Under the pieces are notes generated by a model that was not told the DNA's origin, did no database searches, and worked only from the letters and a program-made list of their open reading frames with translations. Shown here one piece after another: positions 26,551 to 34,172 of a DNA stretch of 38,160 nucleotides. The DNA comes from an uncultured Methylophilaceae bacterium (GTDB lineage Bacteria > Pseudomonadota > Gammaproteobacteria > Burkholderiales > Methylophilaceae): positions 1-38,160 of the forward strand of contig CAIULB010000038.1 of NCBI GenBank assembly GCA_903899965.1, written 5' to 3'. How positions within the stretch are numbered: the first letter of the stretch is position 1; each line of letters starts with the position of its first letter. The position numbers and the translations under genes were made by a program.

Positions 26551-27228
26551 ATGAGATTGATGAAAAAAGCCGTTGTTTTACTTTCAGGCGGGTTAGATTC
26601 TGCCACGGTGCTCGCGATTGCGAAAAGCCAAGGCTATGAATGTTATTGTTTGAGTCTTGATTACCATCAGCGTCATGTGGCCGAGCTAAAAGCCGCTGAC
26701 CGCGTAGCAACTTCATTGTGTGCCAAAGCACATAAAACGGTGCAGCTAGACCTATCTATGTTTGGCGGTTCTGCCCTGACTGATAATAATATTGATGTCC
26801 CAGAGTCGCCAAGTGATGGTATCCCTGTTACTTACGTGCCAGCGCGCAACACGATTATGTTGTCATTAGCTTTGGCTTGGGCTGAGACTTTAGCCGCGCA
26901 AGATATTTTTATTGGTGTGAATGCACTTGATTATTCCGGTTATCCTGATTGCCGGCAAGAGTATGTGGCAGCGTTTCAGCGTATGGCCAACTTAGCGACG
27001 AAAAGCGCAGTTGAAGGTAAAACCATTACTGTGCATGCGCCGCTGATTGATATGACCAAAGCGCAAATTATCCAATGTGGTGATTCTTTAGGCTTTGATT
27101 ATGGCATGACAGTTTCTTGTTATCAGGCTGATGCAGAGGGTCGCGCATGTGGTTTGTGTGACTCTTGCCGATTTCGAAAAGAAGGCTTTGCTGTAGCTGG
27201 ATTGCCCGATCCAACCCACTATCAATAG
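26551..27228 (+). CDS. queC: 7-cyano-7-deazaguanine synthase QueC
   Basis: 225 residues. QueC uses ATP and ammonia to turn 7-carboxy-7-deazaguanine into preQ0. The PP-loop SGGLDS lies at 12-17, the middle has [19 protein letters not shown] and [11 protein letters not shown], and the C-terminal cysteines (CYQAD, CGLCDSC) form the zinc site. A second in-frame ATG at 26560 could be the true start. It is the last gene of the block; the next gene has its own promoter. Confidence 0.95.
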   Translation: MRLMKKAVVLLSGGLDSATVLAIAKSQGYECYCLSLDYHQRHVAELKAADRVATSLCAKAHKTVQLDLSMFGGSALTDNNIDVPESPSDGIPVTYVPARNTIMLSLALAWAETLAAQDIFIGVNALDYSGYPDCRQEYVAAFQRMANLATKSAVEGKTITVHAPLIDMTKAQIIQCGDSLGFDYGMTVSCYQADAEGRACGLCDSCRFRKEGFAVAGLPDPTHYQ

Positions 27229-27278
27229 CTTGTTGGATAAAACCATTTGGATAAATTTGCAAATACCGCATATTTACC

Positions 27279-27308
27279 TTGCCAAAGTATTAGAAAATAA
27301 CGTAAAAT
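27279..27308 (+). promoter_or_regulatory. Candidate sigma-70 promoter of the rpsP operon
   Basis: TTGCCA at 27279-27284 and TAAAAT at 27303-27308 with an 18-bp spacer, each one mismatch from consensus. It lies 39 bp before rpsP, in a 119-bp gap after queC. Confidence 0.6.
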
Positions 27309-27347
27309 CCGCCCCTTTCTGTAAAAACGATTAGAGAACAAAATATT

Positions 27348-27842
27348 ATGGTAATCATTCGACTAGCCCGCGGTGGCGCGAAGAAGACCCCTTTCTACAG
27401 CGTAGTAGTTGCAGATTCACGTAATCGTCGCGACGGTCGCTTTATTGAGCGTGTTGGCTTCTACAACCCATCAGCTAAAGAAGGCCAAGAAGGTCTTCGC
27501 TTAGATACAGCTCGTATCAGTCATTGGCAAAGCAATGGCGCGCAATTATCTGATTGCGTAGCTCGCTTGGTTAAAGACAATGCTAAGGGCCCAGAATTCA
27601 TGGCCGCTAAGAAAGCAAAAGACGCTGCTAAAGTTGCAAACGCTAAAGCTGCTGCTGAAGCTAAATTAGTTGCTGCTGCAAAAGAAGCTGCCGCTGCTAA
27701 GAAAGCTGAAGAAGAGGCTGCTGCAAAAGAAGCCGCTGAAGCTGCTGCTGAAGAACCAGCTGTAGAAGAAGTTGCTGCTGAAGAACCAGCTGTTGAAGCT
27801 GTCGCTGAAGAAACTGCTCCTGAGGCAACTGACGCTGAATAA
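27348..27842 (+). CDS. rpsP: Ribosomal protein bS16 with long acidic/alanine-rich tail
   Basis: 164 residues, about twice the usual 80-90. The S16 core (about 1-85) is normal: [33 protein letters not shown] and [19 protein letters not shown]. From about residue 87 an Ala/Lys-rich stretch turns into an Ala/Glu/Val-rich tail with a tandem ten-residue repeat [10 protein letters not shown] / [10 protein letters not shown] (DNA copies at 27744-27763 and 27774-27793, 30-bp period). The tail looks low-complexity and possibly disordered or helical; no function can be assigned. First gene of rpsP-rimM-trmD-rplS. Confidence 0.93.
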   Translation: MVIIRLARGGAKKTPFYSVVVADSRNRRDGRFIERVGFYNPSAKEGQEGLRLDTARISHWQSNGAQLSDCVARLVKDNAKGPEFMAAKKAKDAAKVANAKAAAEAKLVAAAKEAAAAKKAEEEAAAKEAAEAAAEEPAVEEVAAEEPAVEAVAEETAPEATDAE

Positions 27843-27845
27843 TTC

Positions 27846-27869
27846 TTAAGGCTGCGTGTGTAGCCTTAA
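27846..27869 (+). other. Intercistronic hairpin between rpsP and rimM
   Basis: A perfect 8-bp stem (TTAAGGCT / AGCCTTAA) with an 8-base loop starts three bases after the rpsP stop. There is no T run, so it is not a standard terminator. It could stabilise the rpsP 3' end or mark an mRNA processing point, which would help make rpsP more abundant than rimM and trmD (inference). Confidence 0.5.
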
Positions 27870-27893
27870 TGAAGCGTTGTTGTAAATCAATCA

Positions 27894-28436
27894 GTGAGTA
27901 ATATGGTAGTCATGGGGCGCATCGTCGCCCCTTATGGCATTTTTGGATGGCTAAAAGTGCAAACCAGCACGGAGTCTATCGATAGCCTGCTTGATTACCA
28001 AGATTGGTGGCTTGGACGAGATGATAACTCTACCCAGCCAGGCATTAAAAATTCACCTTGGCAAAAATACTTGGTTGAAACAGCAAAAGTCCATAACGAT
28101 ACTTTGCTGGTGAAACTCAAAGGGGTGAATGACAGAGATGCTGCCTTAGCGCTGAAAAGTAAACATGTGGCTGTGCCGCGTGAAGAGTTTCCAGAGGCTG
28201 ATGATGGCGAATATTACTGGTCAGATTTAATTGGATTAAATGTGACTAATCAACAAAGCGTTGTGCTTGGTGTGATTAGTGACGTGTTTGAAACAGGTGC
28301 GAATGACGTGATCGTCGTCAAAGACCTAAAAGATGGCAAAGAGCGTTTACTCCCCTTTGTTGATCAAACGATTTTAGAAGTAAGCATTGCAGAAAAAACG
28401 ATGTTGGTCGATTGGCCGATTGAGTGGGATGAGTAA
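27894..28436 (+). CDS. rimM: Ribosome maturation factor RimM
   Basis: 180 residues from GTG 27894; ATG 27903 is also possible and neither has a clear ribosome binding site. RimM binds uS19 and helps assemble the 30S head. The N-terminal domain starts MGRIVAPYGIFGWLKVQTST, and the PRC-barrel domain (about 100-175) contains DDGEYYWSDLIGLNV and ERLLPFVDQTILEV. The stop is directly followed by the GTG of trmD with no gap. Confidence 0.95.
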   Translation: MSNMVVMGRIVAPYGIFGWLKVQTSTESIDSLLDYQDWWLGRDDNSTQPGIKNSPWQKYLVETAKVHNDTLLVKLKGVNDRDAALALKSKHVAVPREEFPEADDGEYYWSDLIGLNVTNQQSVVLGVISDVFETGANDVIVVKDLKDGKERLLPFVDQTILEVSIAEKTMLVDWPIEWDE

Positions 28437-29216
28437 GTGATTCAGTTTGATGTTGTCACTCTTTTTCCGCCGATGTTTGATGCGATTAGTCAGCATGGCA
28501 TTACTGCAAGAGCAATAGAGAATAAGTTATATAGTTTGTCGTTGTGGAATCCTAGGAACTACACAATAGACAATCACCGTACGGTGGATGATAGACCTTA
28601 CGGCGGCGGTCCTGGCATGGTGATGCTAGCGGAGCCATTAGAACAGGCAATACAAGCTGCTAAAGCGAGACAAATTGTAGCTGGCGTAGCAAAGCCTAAG
28701 GTGATTCATATGTCACCAAGTGGCAAGCCTCTCACGCATGAGATTGTGATGGAATTGGCTACCGAGCAAGGATTGGTAGTGTTAGCTAGTCGATATGAAG
28801 GTGTTGATCAGCGATTGTTAGATCGTCTGGTCGACGAAGAATACTCGATTGGTGATTACGTGTTGTCTGGCGGTGAATTGCCAGCGATGGTGTTAATGGA
28901 TGCGATTGTTAGGCAGCTGCCTGGCGCATTAGGGGATGCCGATTCTGCGATAGAAGATTCATTCGTAGACGGTTTGCTGGATTGCCCGCATTACACTAGA
29001 CCTGAAGAATATATGGGTACAAAAGTGCCTGATGTATTGACCTCAGGCAATCATGCAAAGATTAAACAGTGGCGCTTAAAAATGTCATTGAAAAGAACTC
29101 GGGACCAACGTCCCGATTTATTGGCCGTAAGGTCGTTGTCAAAAGAGGAATCTCGGCTGCTAGCAGAGCTCGATGTTGAGCTTAATGAAAAGCAGGAACA
29201 AGATTCGCATAACTAG
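28437..29216 (+). CDS. trmD: tRNA (guanine(37)-N1)-methyltransferase TrmD
   Basis: 259 residues, SPOUT-class enzyme that methylates G37 beside the anticodon of tRNAs reading CUN, CCN and CGG. It starts with GTG ([16 protein letters not shown]) immediately after the rimM stop. The knot-forming segments [14 protein letters not shown] and [20 protein letters not shown] are intact, as is the family motif [11 protein letters not shown]. The weak start and missing gap fit low, coupled expression. Confidence 0.97.
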   Translation: MIQFDVVTLFPPMFDAISQHGITARAIENKLYSLSLWNPRNYTIDNHRTVDDRPYGGGPGMVMLAEPLEQAIQAAKARQIVAGVAKPKVIHMSPSGKPLTHEIVMELATEQGLVVLASRYEGVDQRLLDRLVDEEYSIGDYVLSGGELPAMVLMDAIVRQLPGALGDADSAIEDSFVDGLLDCPHYTRPEEYMGTKVPDVLTSGNHAKIKQWRLKMSLKRTRDQRPDLLAVRSLSKEESRLLAELDVELNEKQEQDSHN

Positions 29217-29229
29217 AAGGAGCACGAAA

Positions 29230-29625
29230 GTGGCAAATATTATTGAAATGTTAGAAAAGGAAGAGATTGCGCGTTTAGGCAAAACGATTCCTAATTTTGC
29301 ACCAGGCGACACAGTAGTGGTTGGTGTAAACGTTGTTGAAGGTACACGTAAACGTGTGCAGGCTTACGAAGGTGTTGTGATCGCTATTCGCAACCGTGGC
29401 CTTAATTCTTCATTCATCGTACGTAAAATTTCATCAGGTGAAGGCGTGGAACGTACATTCCAAACTTACTCACCATTGATTGCAAGCATCGAAGTTAAAC
29501 GCCGTGGTGATGTTCGCCGTAGCAAACTTTACTACTTGCGTGAGCGTTCAGGTAAATCTGCACGTATTAAAGAGAAATTACAAGCACGTGACCGCGAGGT
29601 TATGGCGCCAGAAGCAGCAGAATAA
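29230..29625 (+). CDS. rplS: Ribosomal protein bL19
   Basis: 131 residues from the GTG at 29230 ([13 protein letters not shown]), with an excellent AAGGAGCA ribosome binding site; a longer in-frame reading that begins inside trmD is rejected. bL19 sits at the subunit interface. Core motifs [24 protein letters not shown] and [15 protein letters not shown] are complete. Last gene of the operon, followed by a terminator. Confidence 0.97.
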   Translation: MANIIEMLEKEEIARLGKTIPNFAPGDTVVVGVNVVEGTRKRVQAYEGVVIAIRNRGLNSSFIVRKISSGEGVERTFQTYSPLIASIEVKRRGDVRRSKLYYLRERSGKSARIKEKLQARDREVMAPEAAE

Positions 29626-29657
29626 GCTAAGCTTTATTTTTCAAAGCTTCAAAATTA

Positions 29658-29689
29658 AAAGCCTCAGACGAAAGTCTGGGGCTTTTTTT
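29658..29689 (+). terminator. Rho-independent terminator after rplS
   Basis: A 12-bp stem with one G-T wobble (AAAGCCTCAGAC / GTCTGGGGCTTT) capped by a GAAA tetraloop and followed by T7. It ends the rpsP-rimM-trmD-rplS transcript. Confidence 0.9.
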
Positions 29690-29727
29690 ATTATCTGGTG
29701 TTTTGAATTTAGGCTAATATAAAGCGC

Positions 29728-30204
29728 ATGGTTAACCCAACTACTCAATATCACGACGTCATTATCAATGCTCCATTCGGCGGGGTTGGCATTCATCTTG
29801 AAAGTGATTATGTCGTTGGTATTCAGCTGTTTCCTATCCAGCAAAATGCGCGTGAGACTTCTCACCAATTTGCGCAACACATAGCATATAAAATCAGCCA
29901 GTATTTTATGCAAGCAGGCTCAATATTAGATATTCCTTATGCGATCTCGGGAACCTCATTTCAACAACGTGTTTGGAAGGCCATCTCTGCTATTCCTGTT
30001 GGAGAAGTGCTGACATATTCAGACTTGGCTAAAAAAGTTGGTTCTGGACCCCGTGCAGTTGCCAATGCTTGTGGTGCAAACAGATTGCCTTTGTTGATTC
30101 CTTGTCATCGTGTTGTTGCTAGAAATGGATTGGGCGGATTTATGCAGGGTGTTGATGGTGGGCTAAAAATCAAATCATGGTTGTTGGCGCATGAATCAAA
30201 ATAA
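29728..30204 (+). CDS. ogt: Methylated-DNA--protein-cysteine methyltransferase
   Basis: 158 residues. The suicidal repair protein takes the alkyl group from O6-alkylguanine onto the cysteine of IPCHRVV. The DNA-binding helix-turn-helix (GEVLTYSDLAKKVGSGPRAV), the asparagine hinge (ACGANRLP) and GLGGFMQGVDGGLKIKSWLL are all present. Length fits the small Ogt type without an Ada regulatory domain. Its 3' end overlaps xerD by 14 bp, so the two genes are coupled. Confidence 0.92.
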   Translation: MVNPTTQYHDVIINAPFGGVGIHLESDYVVGIQLFPIQQNARETSHQFAQHIAYKISQYFMQAGSILDIPYAISGTSFQQRVWKAISAIPVGEVLTYSDLAKKVGSGPRAVANACGANRLPLLIPCHRVVARNGLGGFMQGVDGGLKIKSWLLAHESK

Positions 30205-31102
30205 CTTATCAATAAATAATCAGGCCATTTTGGATGAGTTCATCGACAGGATATGGCTAGAGGAAGGTTTAGCCCGCAATACCTTAGATAGCTATCGCCA
30301 AGATTTAGCCCAATTTGCAGCTTGGTTAGAAAAGGACGCGGCTAAGGACTTGCTGCAGGTTGAGCAGTTTGATATTCAGCGCTATTTGGCAGTTAAGTTC
30401 CCTGTCAGCAAGCCGCGAAGCATCAGTCGTTTAATTGCAAGTTTAAGGCGCCTCTATCGTTTTGCTTTACGTGAAAATAAAATCGCTCAAGACCCAAGCT
30501 TACAAATTGAGTCTCCTAAATTACCACGCTCACTCCCGAAAAGTCTAAGTGAAGAGGATGTTGAGTCTTTGCTCGCCGCACCTAATTTAGATGACCCGAT
30601 TGGCTTGCGAGATAGGGCAATGCTTGAGCTGCTTTATGCAAGTGGTTTGCGAGTCTCTGAATTGGTTAGCGTAAAAGTGACGGAAGTCAGTCTATCTGAA
30701 GGCGTGGTTCGTGTGACGGGTAAGGGTAGTAAAACTCGCCTTGTGCCCATGGGGGAAGTGGCCGTTGATTGGCTTACACGTTACTTAAAAGAGGCTCGCC
30801 CAACCATTCTAGAAAAGCGTCTTAGTGACAGTATGTTTGTAACGCAGCGTGGCGCTGCCATGACGCGGCAGGCTTTTTGGTATTTGATTAAGCGATATTC
30901 TTTACTGGCGGGGATTCATAAACCTATGTCGCCGCACGTTTTGCGACATGCTTTTGCAACCCATTTGCTAAATCATGGGGCTGACTTACGCGTGGTACAG
31001 ATGTTGTTAGGACACTCAGATATTTCAACAACGCAAATTTATACCCATGTGGCGAGGGAAAGGTTGAAGCAGCTCCATACAGCGCACCATCCGCGGGGTT
31101 AG
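30191..31102 (+). CDS. xerD: Site-specific tyrosine recombinase XerD
   Basis: 303 residues. With XerC it resolves chromosome dimers at dif under FtsK control. The N-terminal SAM-like domain (about 10-95) precedes the catalytic domain with LYASGLRVSELV (Arg), HVLRHAFATHLLNHG (His-x-x-Arg), LLGHSDISTT and the nucleophile in TQIYTHV. The ending RERLKQLHTAHHPRG favours XerD over XerC. Its end overlaps the convergent folB gene by four bases. Confidence 0.95.
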   Translation: MNQNNLSINNQAILDEFIDRIWLEEGLARNTLDSYRQDLAQFAAWLEKDAAKDLLQVEQFDIQRYLAVKFPVSKPRSISRLIASLRRLYRFALRENKIAQDPSLQIESPKLPRSLPKSLSEEDVESLLAAPNLDDPIGLRDRAMLELLYASGLRVSELVSVKVTEVSLSEGVVRVTGKGSKTRLVPMGEVAVDWLTRYLKEARPTILEKRLSDSMFVTQRGAAMTRQAFWYLIKRYSLLAGIHKPMSPHVLRHAFATHLLNHGADLRVVQMLLGHSDISTTQIYTHVARERLKQLHTAHHPRG

Positions 31103-31467
31103 GCTGATTTACTTCCTCGTTCAATCACAACACCGAGCGACTTCACGCCAGGCAAGATACCAGGCTTTGCTACTTTAATTTTTACCCAAGGAGCCTTGAA
31201 ATCTCTGATGATGAGTTGGCAAAGATGCTCTGCAAGCGCCTCGACCAACTTAAAACTTTTTTCATGCAAGGTATCACGTAAGCGATTAACCACAAGGCCG
31301 TAATCAATAGTGTCAGCAATTTCATCCGTGACACAGCTGGTGCTATTTGGCATGGCGATTTCAATATCCAGCACGATAGTCTGCGGCACCATGCGCTCCC
31401 ATTCTGGCACGCCAAGTTTGGTCTGAATTTTGACTTCGCTTAAAAAAATGATGTCCATGCCGATCAT
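31099..31467 (-). CDS. folB: Dihydroneopterin aldolase FolB
   Basis: 122 residues (119 if the ATG at 31458, MDIIFLSEV, is used). FolB cleaves dihydroneopterin to 6-hydroxymethyl-dihydropterin and glycolaldehyde in folate synthesis. Motifs: LGVPEWERMVPQTIVLDIE, the substrate tyrosine/aspartate in ADTIDYGLVV, and the conserved SFKLVEALAEHL and VKIKVAKPG. It diverges from plsY, a common pairing in betaproteobacteria, and converges on xerD. Confidence 0.93.
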   Translation of the reverse strand: MIGMDIIFLSEVKIQTKLGVPEWERMVPQTIVLDIEIAMPNSTSCVTDEIADTIDYGLVVNRLRDTLHEKSFKLVEALAEHLCQLIIRDFKAPWVKIKVAKPGILPGVKSLGVVIERGSKSA

Positions 31468-31514
31468 GCCTATATGGTTTAGAATAAGTCTTTTGGATTT
31501 TAGAGCATCTCGCC

Positions 31515-32144
31515 ATGAATGAGTTAGGTTTTATTGACGTTAGCCCAATTGCATTATTACAAATCGTTGCGGCGTATATTCTTGGGTCTATCGCGTTTGG
31601 GATTCTAATCAGTAAGCTTTTTGGCTTACCTGACCCGCGTACTGTTGGTTCTGGTAATCCTGGTGCCACCAATGTGCTACGCAGTGGAAAGAAATTAGCG
31701 GCTGCGTTGACCTTGTTGGGCGATGCTTTTAAAGGCTGGTTCCCAGTATGGTTTGTGATGCAACCAGATGGCGGGCTGATGTGGGTAACGAGTGCAGTGG
31801 CGATTGCTGTATTTGTTGGGCATTTATACCCTGTATTTTATAAATTCAAAGGTGGCAAGGGTGTGGCAACGGCGCTTGGCATTTTGCTAGCCATTTCACC
31901 TTGGTTGGCACTGCTGATTATGCTCACTTGGGTGCTGGTATTCGCGGCCACTAAATACTCATCATTGGCTGCGATTGTTGCTTCAATTTTATTGCCTGTT
32001 TATGCAGGCTCATTGAATTGGTTTGAGGCGTATCGTGATTATGAGATTGTTTTTGTGTTCTTGGCGGTGATGCTAGTTTGGCGCCATAGAACCAACATCC
32101 AAAAACTGCTCAATGGTACCGAGTCAGGTTTCGGCAAGAAGTAA
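31515..32144 (+). CDS. plsY: Glycerol-3-phosphate acyltransferase PlsY
   Basis: 209 residues, multi-pass inner-membrane enzyme that transfers an acyl group from acyl-phosphate to glycerol-3-phosphate, the first step of phospholipid synthesis. The three family motifs are visible: YILGSIAFGILISK with the nearby GSGNPGATNVLR, HLYPVFYKFKGGKGVATALG, and the last helix with VWRHRTNIQKLLNGTES. It converges on tsaD, 10 bp apart. Confidence 0.95.
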   Translation: MNELGFIDVSPIALLQIVAAYILGSIAFGILISKLFGLPDPRTVGSGNPGATNVLRSGKKLAAALTLLGDAFKGWFPVWFVMQPDGGLMWVTSAVAIAVFVGHLYPVFYKFKGGKGVATALGILLAISPWLALLIMLTWVLVFAATKYSSLAAIVASILLPVYAGSLNWFEAYRDYEIVFVFLAVMLVWRHRTNIQKLLNGTESGFGKK

Positions 32145-32154
32145 CATTTCAGAC

Positions 32155-33177
32155 TTATTGCGGTTTCTGTAACTCAGCTAAATCCCAGCGTGGGCGCACA
32201 GTAAAGCTGTGACTTGGCTGAGTCCCTTTGAGCACTTTTAATCTCATCGCTCCAGCAAAAGCAATCATCGCGCCATTGTCAGTGCAAAACTCAAGACGTG
32301 GGTAATGCACATGGCAAAGTTTACGTTTGGTCGCAAAATTCAGTTGTTCACGTAAACGCTTGTTAGCGCCAACGCCGCCAGACACAATCAAACTATCCAG
32401 TCCTGTTTCTCGTAACGCTGACATGCATTTGGTCGTCAGAATTTCAGTGACGGCCTCTTGGAATTCATAGGCAATATCAGCCTTGGTTTGCAAATCACTA
32501 TCGTTTTGATTGGCCAGTGTAAGCACGGCAGTTTTTAATCCGCTAAAGCTGAAATTTAAGTCGCCGCTATTAAGCATAGGGCGTGGCAATTTAAATCGAC
32601 CTTTTACGCCTTGATTTGCTAATTTTGAGACGGCTGGGCCGCCTGGGTAATCAAGCCCAAGTAGTTTTGCTGTCTTATCAAAAGCTTCGCCTGCTGCGTC
32701 ATCTAGCGTATCGCCTAACAGTTCGTATTCGCCAATGCCAGCGACCTTCATCAGTTGGGTGTGGCCGCCAGAAACAAGCAAGGCAACGAATGGAAACTCT
32801 GGTGGGTTTTCTTCAAGTAAAGGCGCAAGTAAGTGGCCTTCTAAATGGTGCACACCTATGGTTGGGACATTTAGCGTGAACGCTAAAGATTCTGCAATAC
32901 AAGTGCCGACTAATAATGCGCCAGAAAGTCCAGGGCCTTGAGTGTAAGCGATGCCATCAATGTCTGATAGTTCGAGATTGGCGTCGTTTAATACTTTTTG
33001 TATTAATGGTAAAGCTCTTCTAATATGATCGCGCGAAGCAAGTTCTGGTACCACGCCGCCATATTCTGAGTGCATTTCGATTTGTGAATGGAGCGCATGG
33101 GCAAGTAATCCTCGTTGAGTATCATAAAGTGCGATACCCGTTTCATCGCAAGAAGATTCAATTCCTAAAACAAGCAT
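32155..33177 (-). CDS. tsaD: tRNA threonylcarbamoyladenosine synthase subunit TsaD
   Basis: 340 residues, ASKHA-fold protein that transfers threonylcarbamoyl to A37 of ANN-decoding tRNAs with TsaB and TsaE. It starts [19 protein letters not shown]. The metal-binding histidines lie in [13 protein letters not shown], and [13 protein letters not shown] and [14 protein letters not shown] are the nucleotide-binding segments. It diverges from rpsU, the order also seen in E. coli around the macromolecular synthesis operon. Confidence 0.97.
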   Translation of the reverse strand: MLVLGIESSCDETGIALYDTQRGLLAHALHSQIEMHSEYGGVVPELASRDHIRRALPLIQKVLNDANLELSDIDGIAYTQGPGLSGALLVGTCIAESLAFTLNVPTIGVHHLEGHLLAPLLEENPPEFPFVALLVSGGHTQLMKVAGIGEYELLGDTLDDAAGEAFDKTAKLLGLDYPGGPAVSKLANQGVKGRFKLPRPMLNSGDLNFSFSGLKTAVLTLANQNDSDLQTKADIAYEFQEAVTEILTTKCMSALRETGLDSLIVSGGVGANKRLREQLNFATKRKLCHVHYPRLEFCTDNGAMIAFAGAMRLKVLKGTQPSHSFTVRPRWDLAELQKPQ

Positions 33178-33223
33178 ATTTGAGCGTTATCTGAATGATG
33201 ATGCGTTTTTGGACGCAAAGTGT

Positions 33224-33252
33224 TTGATAAATTGTAGTTTAACCGATAGAAT
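33224..33252 (+). promoter_or_regulatory. Sigma-70 promoter of rpsU
   Basis: TTGATA (33224-33229) and TAGAAT (33247-33252) with an ideal 17-bp spacer, 49 bp before the rpsU start. It also lies in the tsaD-rpsU divergent region. Confidence 0.7.
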
Positions 33253-33301
33253 AGCAAACTTTTCCGCAATTTCGACCAAAAATTTAAGTAGAGAGAGTTC
33301 T

Positions 33302-33514
33302 ATGTCTAGTGTACGTGTAAAAGAGAATGAGCCGTTTGACGTTGCGCTTCGTCGCTTCAAACGCATTATTGAAAAAACTGGTTTGTTGACAGATTTGCGT
33401 GCTCGCGAATTCTACGAAAAACCAACATGGGAACGTAAACGCAAAGCTGCAGCTGCTGTTAAACGTCACTATCGTCGTATTCGTAACCAAACTTTGGCGC
33501 CAAAACTTTACTAA
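33302..33514 (+). CDS. rpsU: Ribosomal protein bS21
   Basis: 70 residues, exactly typical. It begins [20 protein letters not shown] and ends [13 protein letters not shown]. bS21 sits at the 30S platform near the anti-Shine-Dalgarno and aids initiation. First gene of rpsU-yqeY-dnaG-rpoD. A longer reading starting at 33209 is rejected because it would include the promoter. A GAGAGAG purine run precedes the ATG. Confidence 0.97.
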   Translation: MSSVRVKENEPFDVALRRFKRIIEKTGLLTDLRAREFYEKPTWERKRKAAAAVKRHYRRIRNQTLAPKLY

Positions 33515-33579
33515 TATTTTTTAGTAGTTGTTTGTTGTTGTAAGTTTGTCGTTAGTTAATTAAGAATTTCGAGGCTGTT

Positions 33580-34026
33580 GTGTCATTAAAAGCGCGTATC
33601 ACCGAAGACATGAAAAATGCAATGCGCGCTAAAGATAGTGCGCGTTTAGGTGCTATTCGTTTATTGCAATCAGCCATTAAGCAACGCGAAGTCGATGAGC
33701 GTATTGAGCTTGATGATATGCAAGTGATCGAAGCTATCGAAAAGATGCTTAAACAGCGTCGTGATTCAATTTCTCAATACGAAGCTGCAAATCGTCATGA
33801 TTTAGCTGATGTTGAGAAATTTGAAGTGACCGTTTTGCAAGAATACTTGCCACAAGCATTGACCGATGGTGAAGTGGGTGCAATTTTAGAGCAAGTGATT
33901 GCTGAAACTGGCGCTTCGGGCATCAAGGATATGAGTAAGGTGATGGCGGCGGTTAAACCGCTGGTTGTTGGGCGTGCCGATATGGGAAAAATATCGGGCT
34001 TGATTAAAACAAGGCTCAGCGCATAA
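33580..34026 (+). CDS. yqeY: GatB/YqeY domain-containing protein
   Basis: 148 residues from a GTG start. The family resembles the tRNA-binding tail domain of GatB; an N-terminal helical part (LKARITEDMKNAMRAKDSAR) and a C-terminal part with GIKDMSKVMAAVKPLVVGRA and MGKISGLIKTRL are complete. The exact role is not known; an amidotransferase link is tempting because aspS here looks non-discriminating. It lies between rpsU and dnaG, its common place in proteobacteria. A terminator-like hairpin follows. Confidence 0.92.
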   Translation: MSLKARITEDMKNAMRAKDSARLGAIRLLQSAIKQREVDERIELDDMQVIEAIEKMLKQRRDSISQYEAANRHDLADVEKFEVTVLQEYLPQALTDGEVGAILEQVIAETGASGIKDMSKVMAAVKPLVVGRADMGKISGLIKTRLSA

Positions 34027-34057
34027 TTTCACAGTATTTAAAGTAAATTAGAAAATG

Positions 34058-34084
34058 AAAAAAGGAGCTGCAAGCTCCTTTTTT
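34058..34084 (+). terminator. Terminator between yqeY and dnaG
   Basis: Perfect 12-bp repeat AAAAAAGGAGCT / AGCTCCTTTTTT around GCA with a T run. It would separate rpsU-yqeY from dnaG-rpoD, as the internal terminator of the E. coli operon does between rpsU and dnaG. A TATGAT box at 34104-34109 (weak -35) could restart transcription for dnaG. Confidence 0.85.
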
Positions 34085-34172
34085 GTTTTGTTTGGCAATG
34101 CGCTATGATGTTTTGTGCGGAGAATTTCTAAGTCGCAACTTTCAACGATTTTGGTACGATAAGCCTAAGAAT

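Noticed and set aside
29629-29649. AAGCTTT-ATTTTTC-AAAGCTT inverted repeat just after rplS
   Set aside because: Weak AT-rich stem without a following T run; the real terminator is the stronger one at 29658.
30191-31102. xerD as the integrase of a mobile element
   Set aside because: It has the housekeeping XerD ending and context, and no att-like repeats flank it.
34083-34172. N-terminal extension of DnaG starting at 34083
   Set aside because: Those residues are unlike DnaG and would overlap the terminator; MIPESFIQELIN at 34173 is the family-like start.
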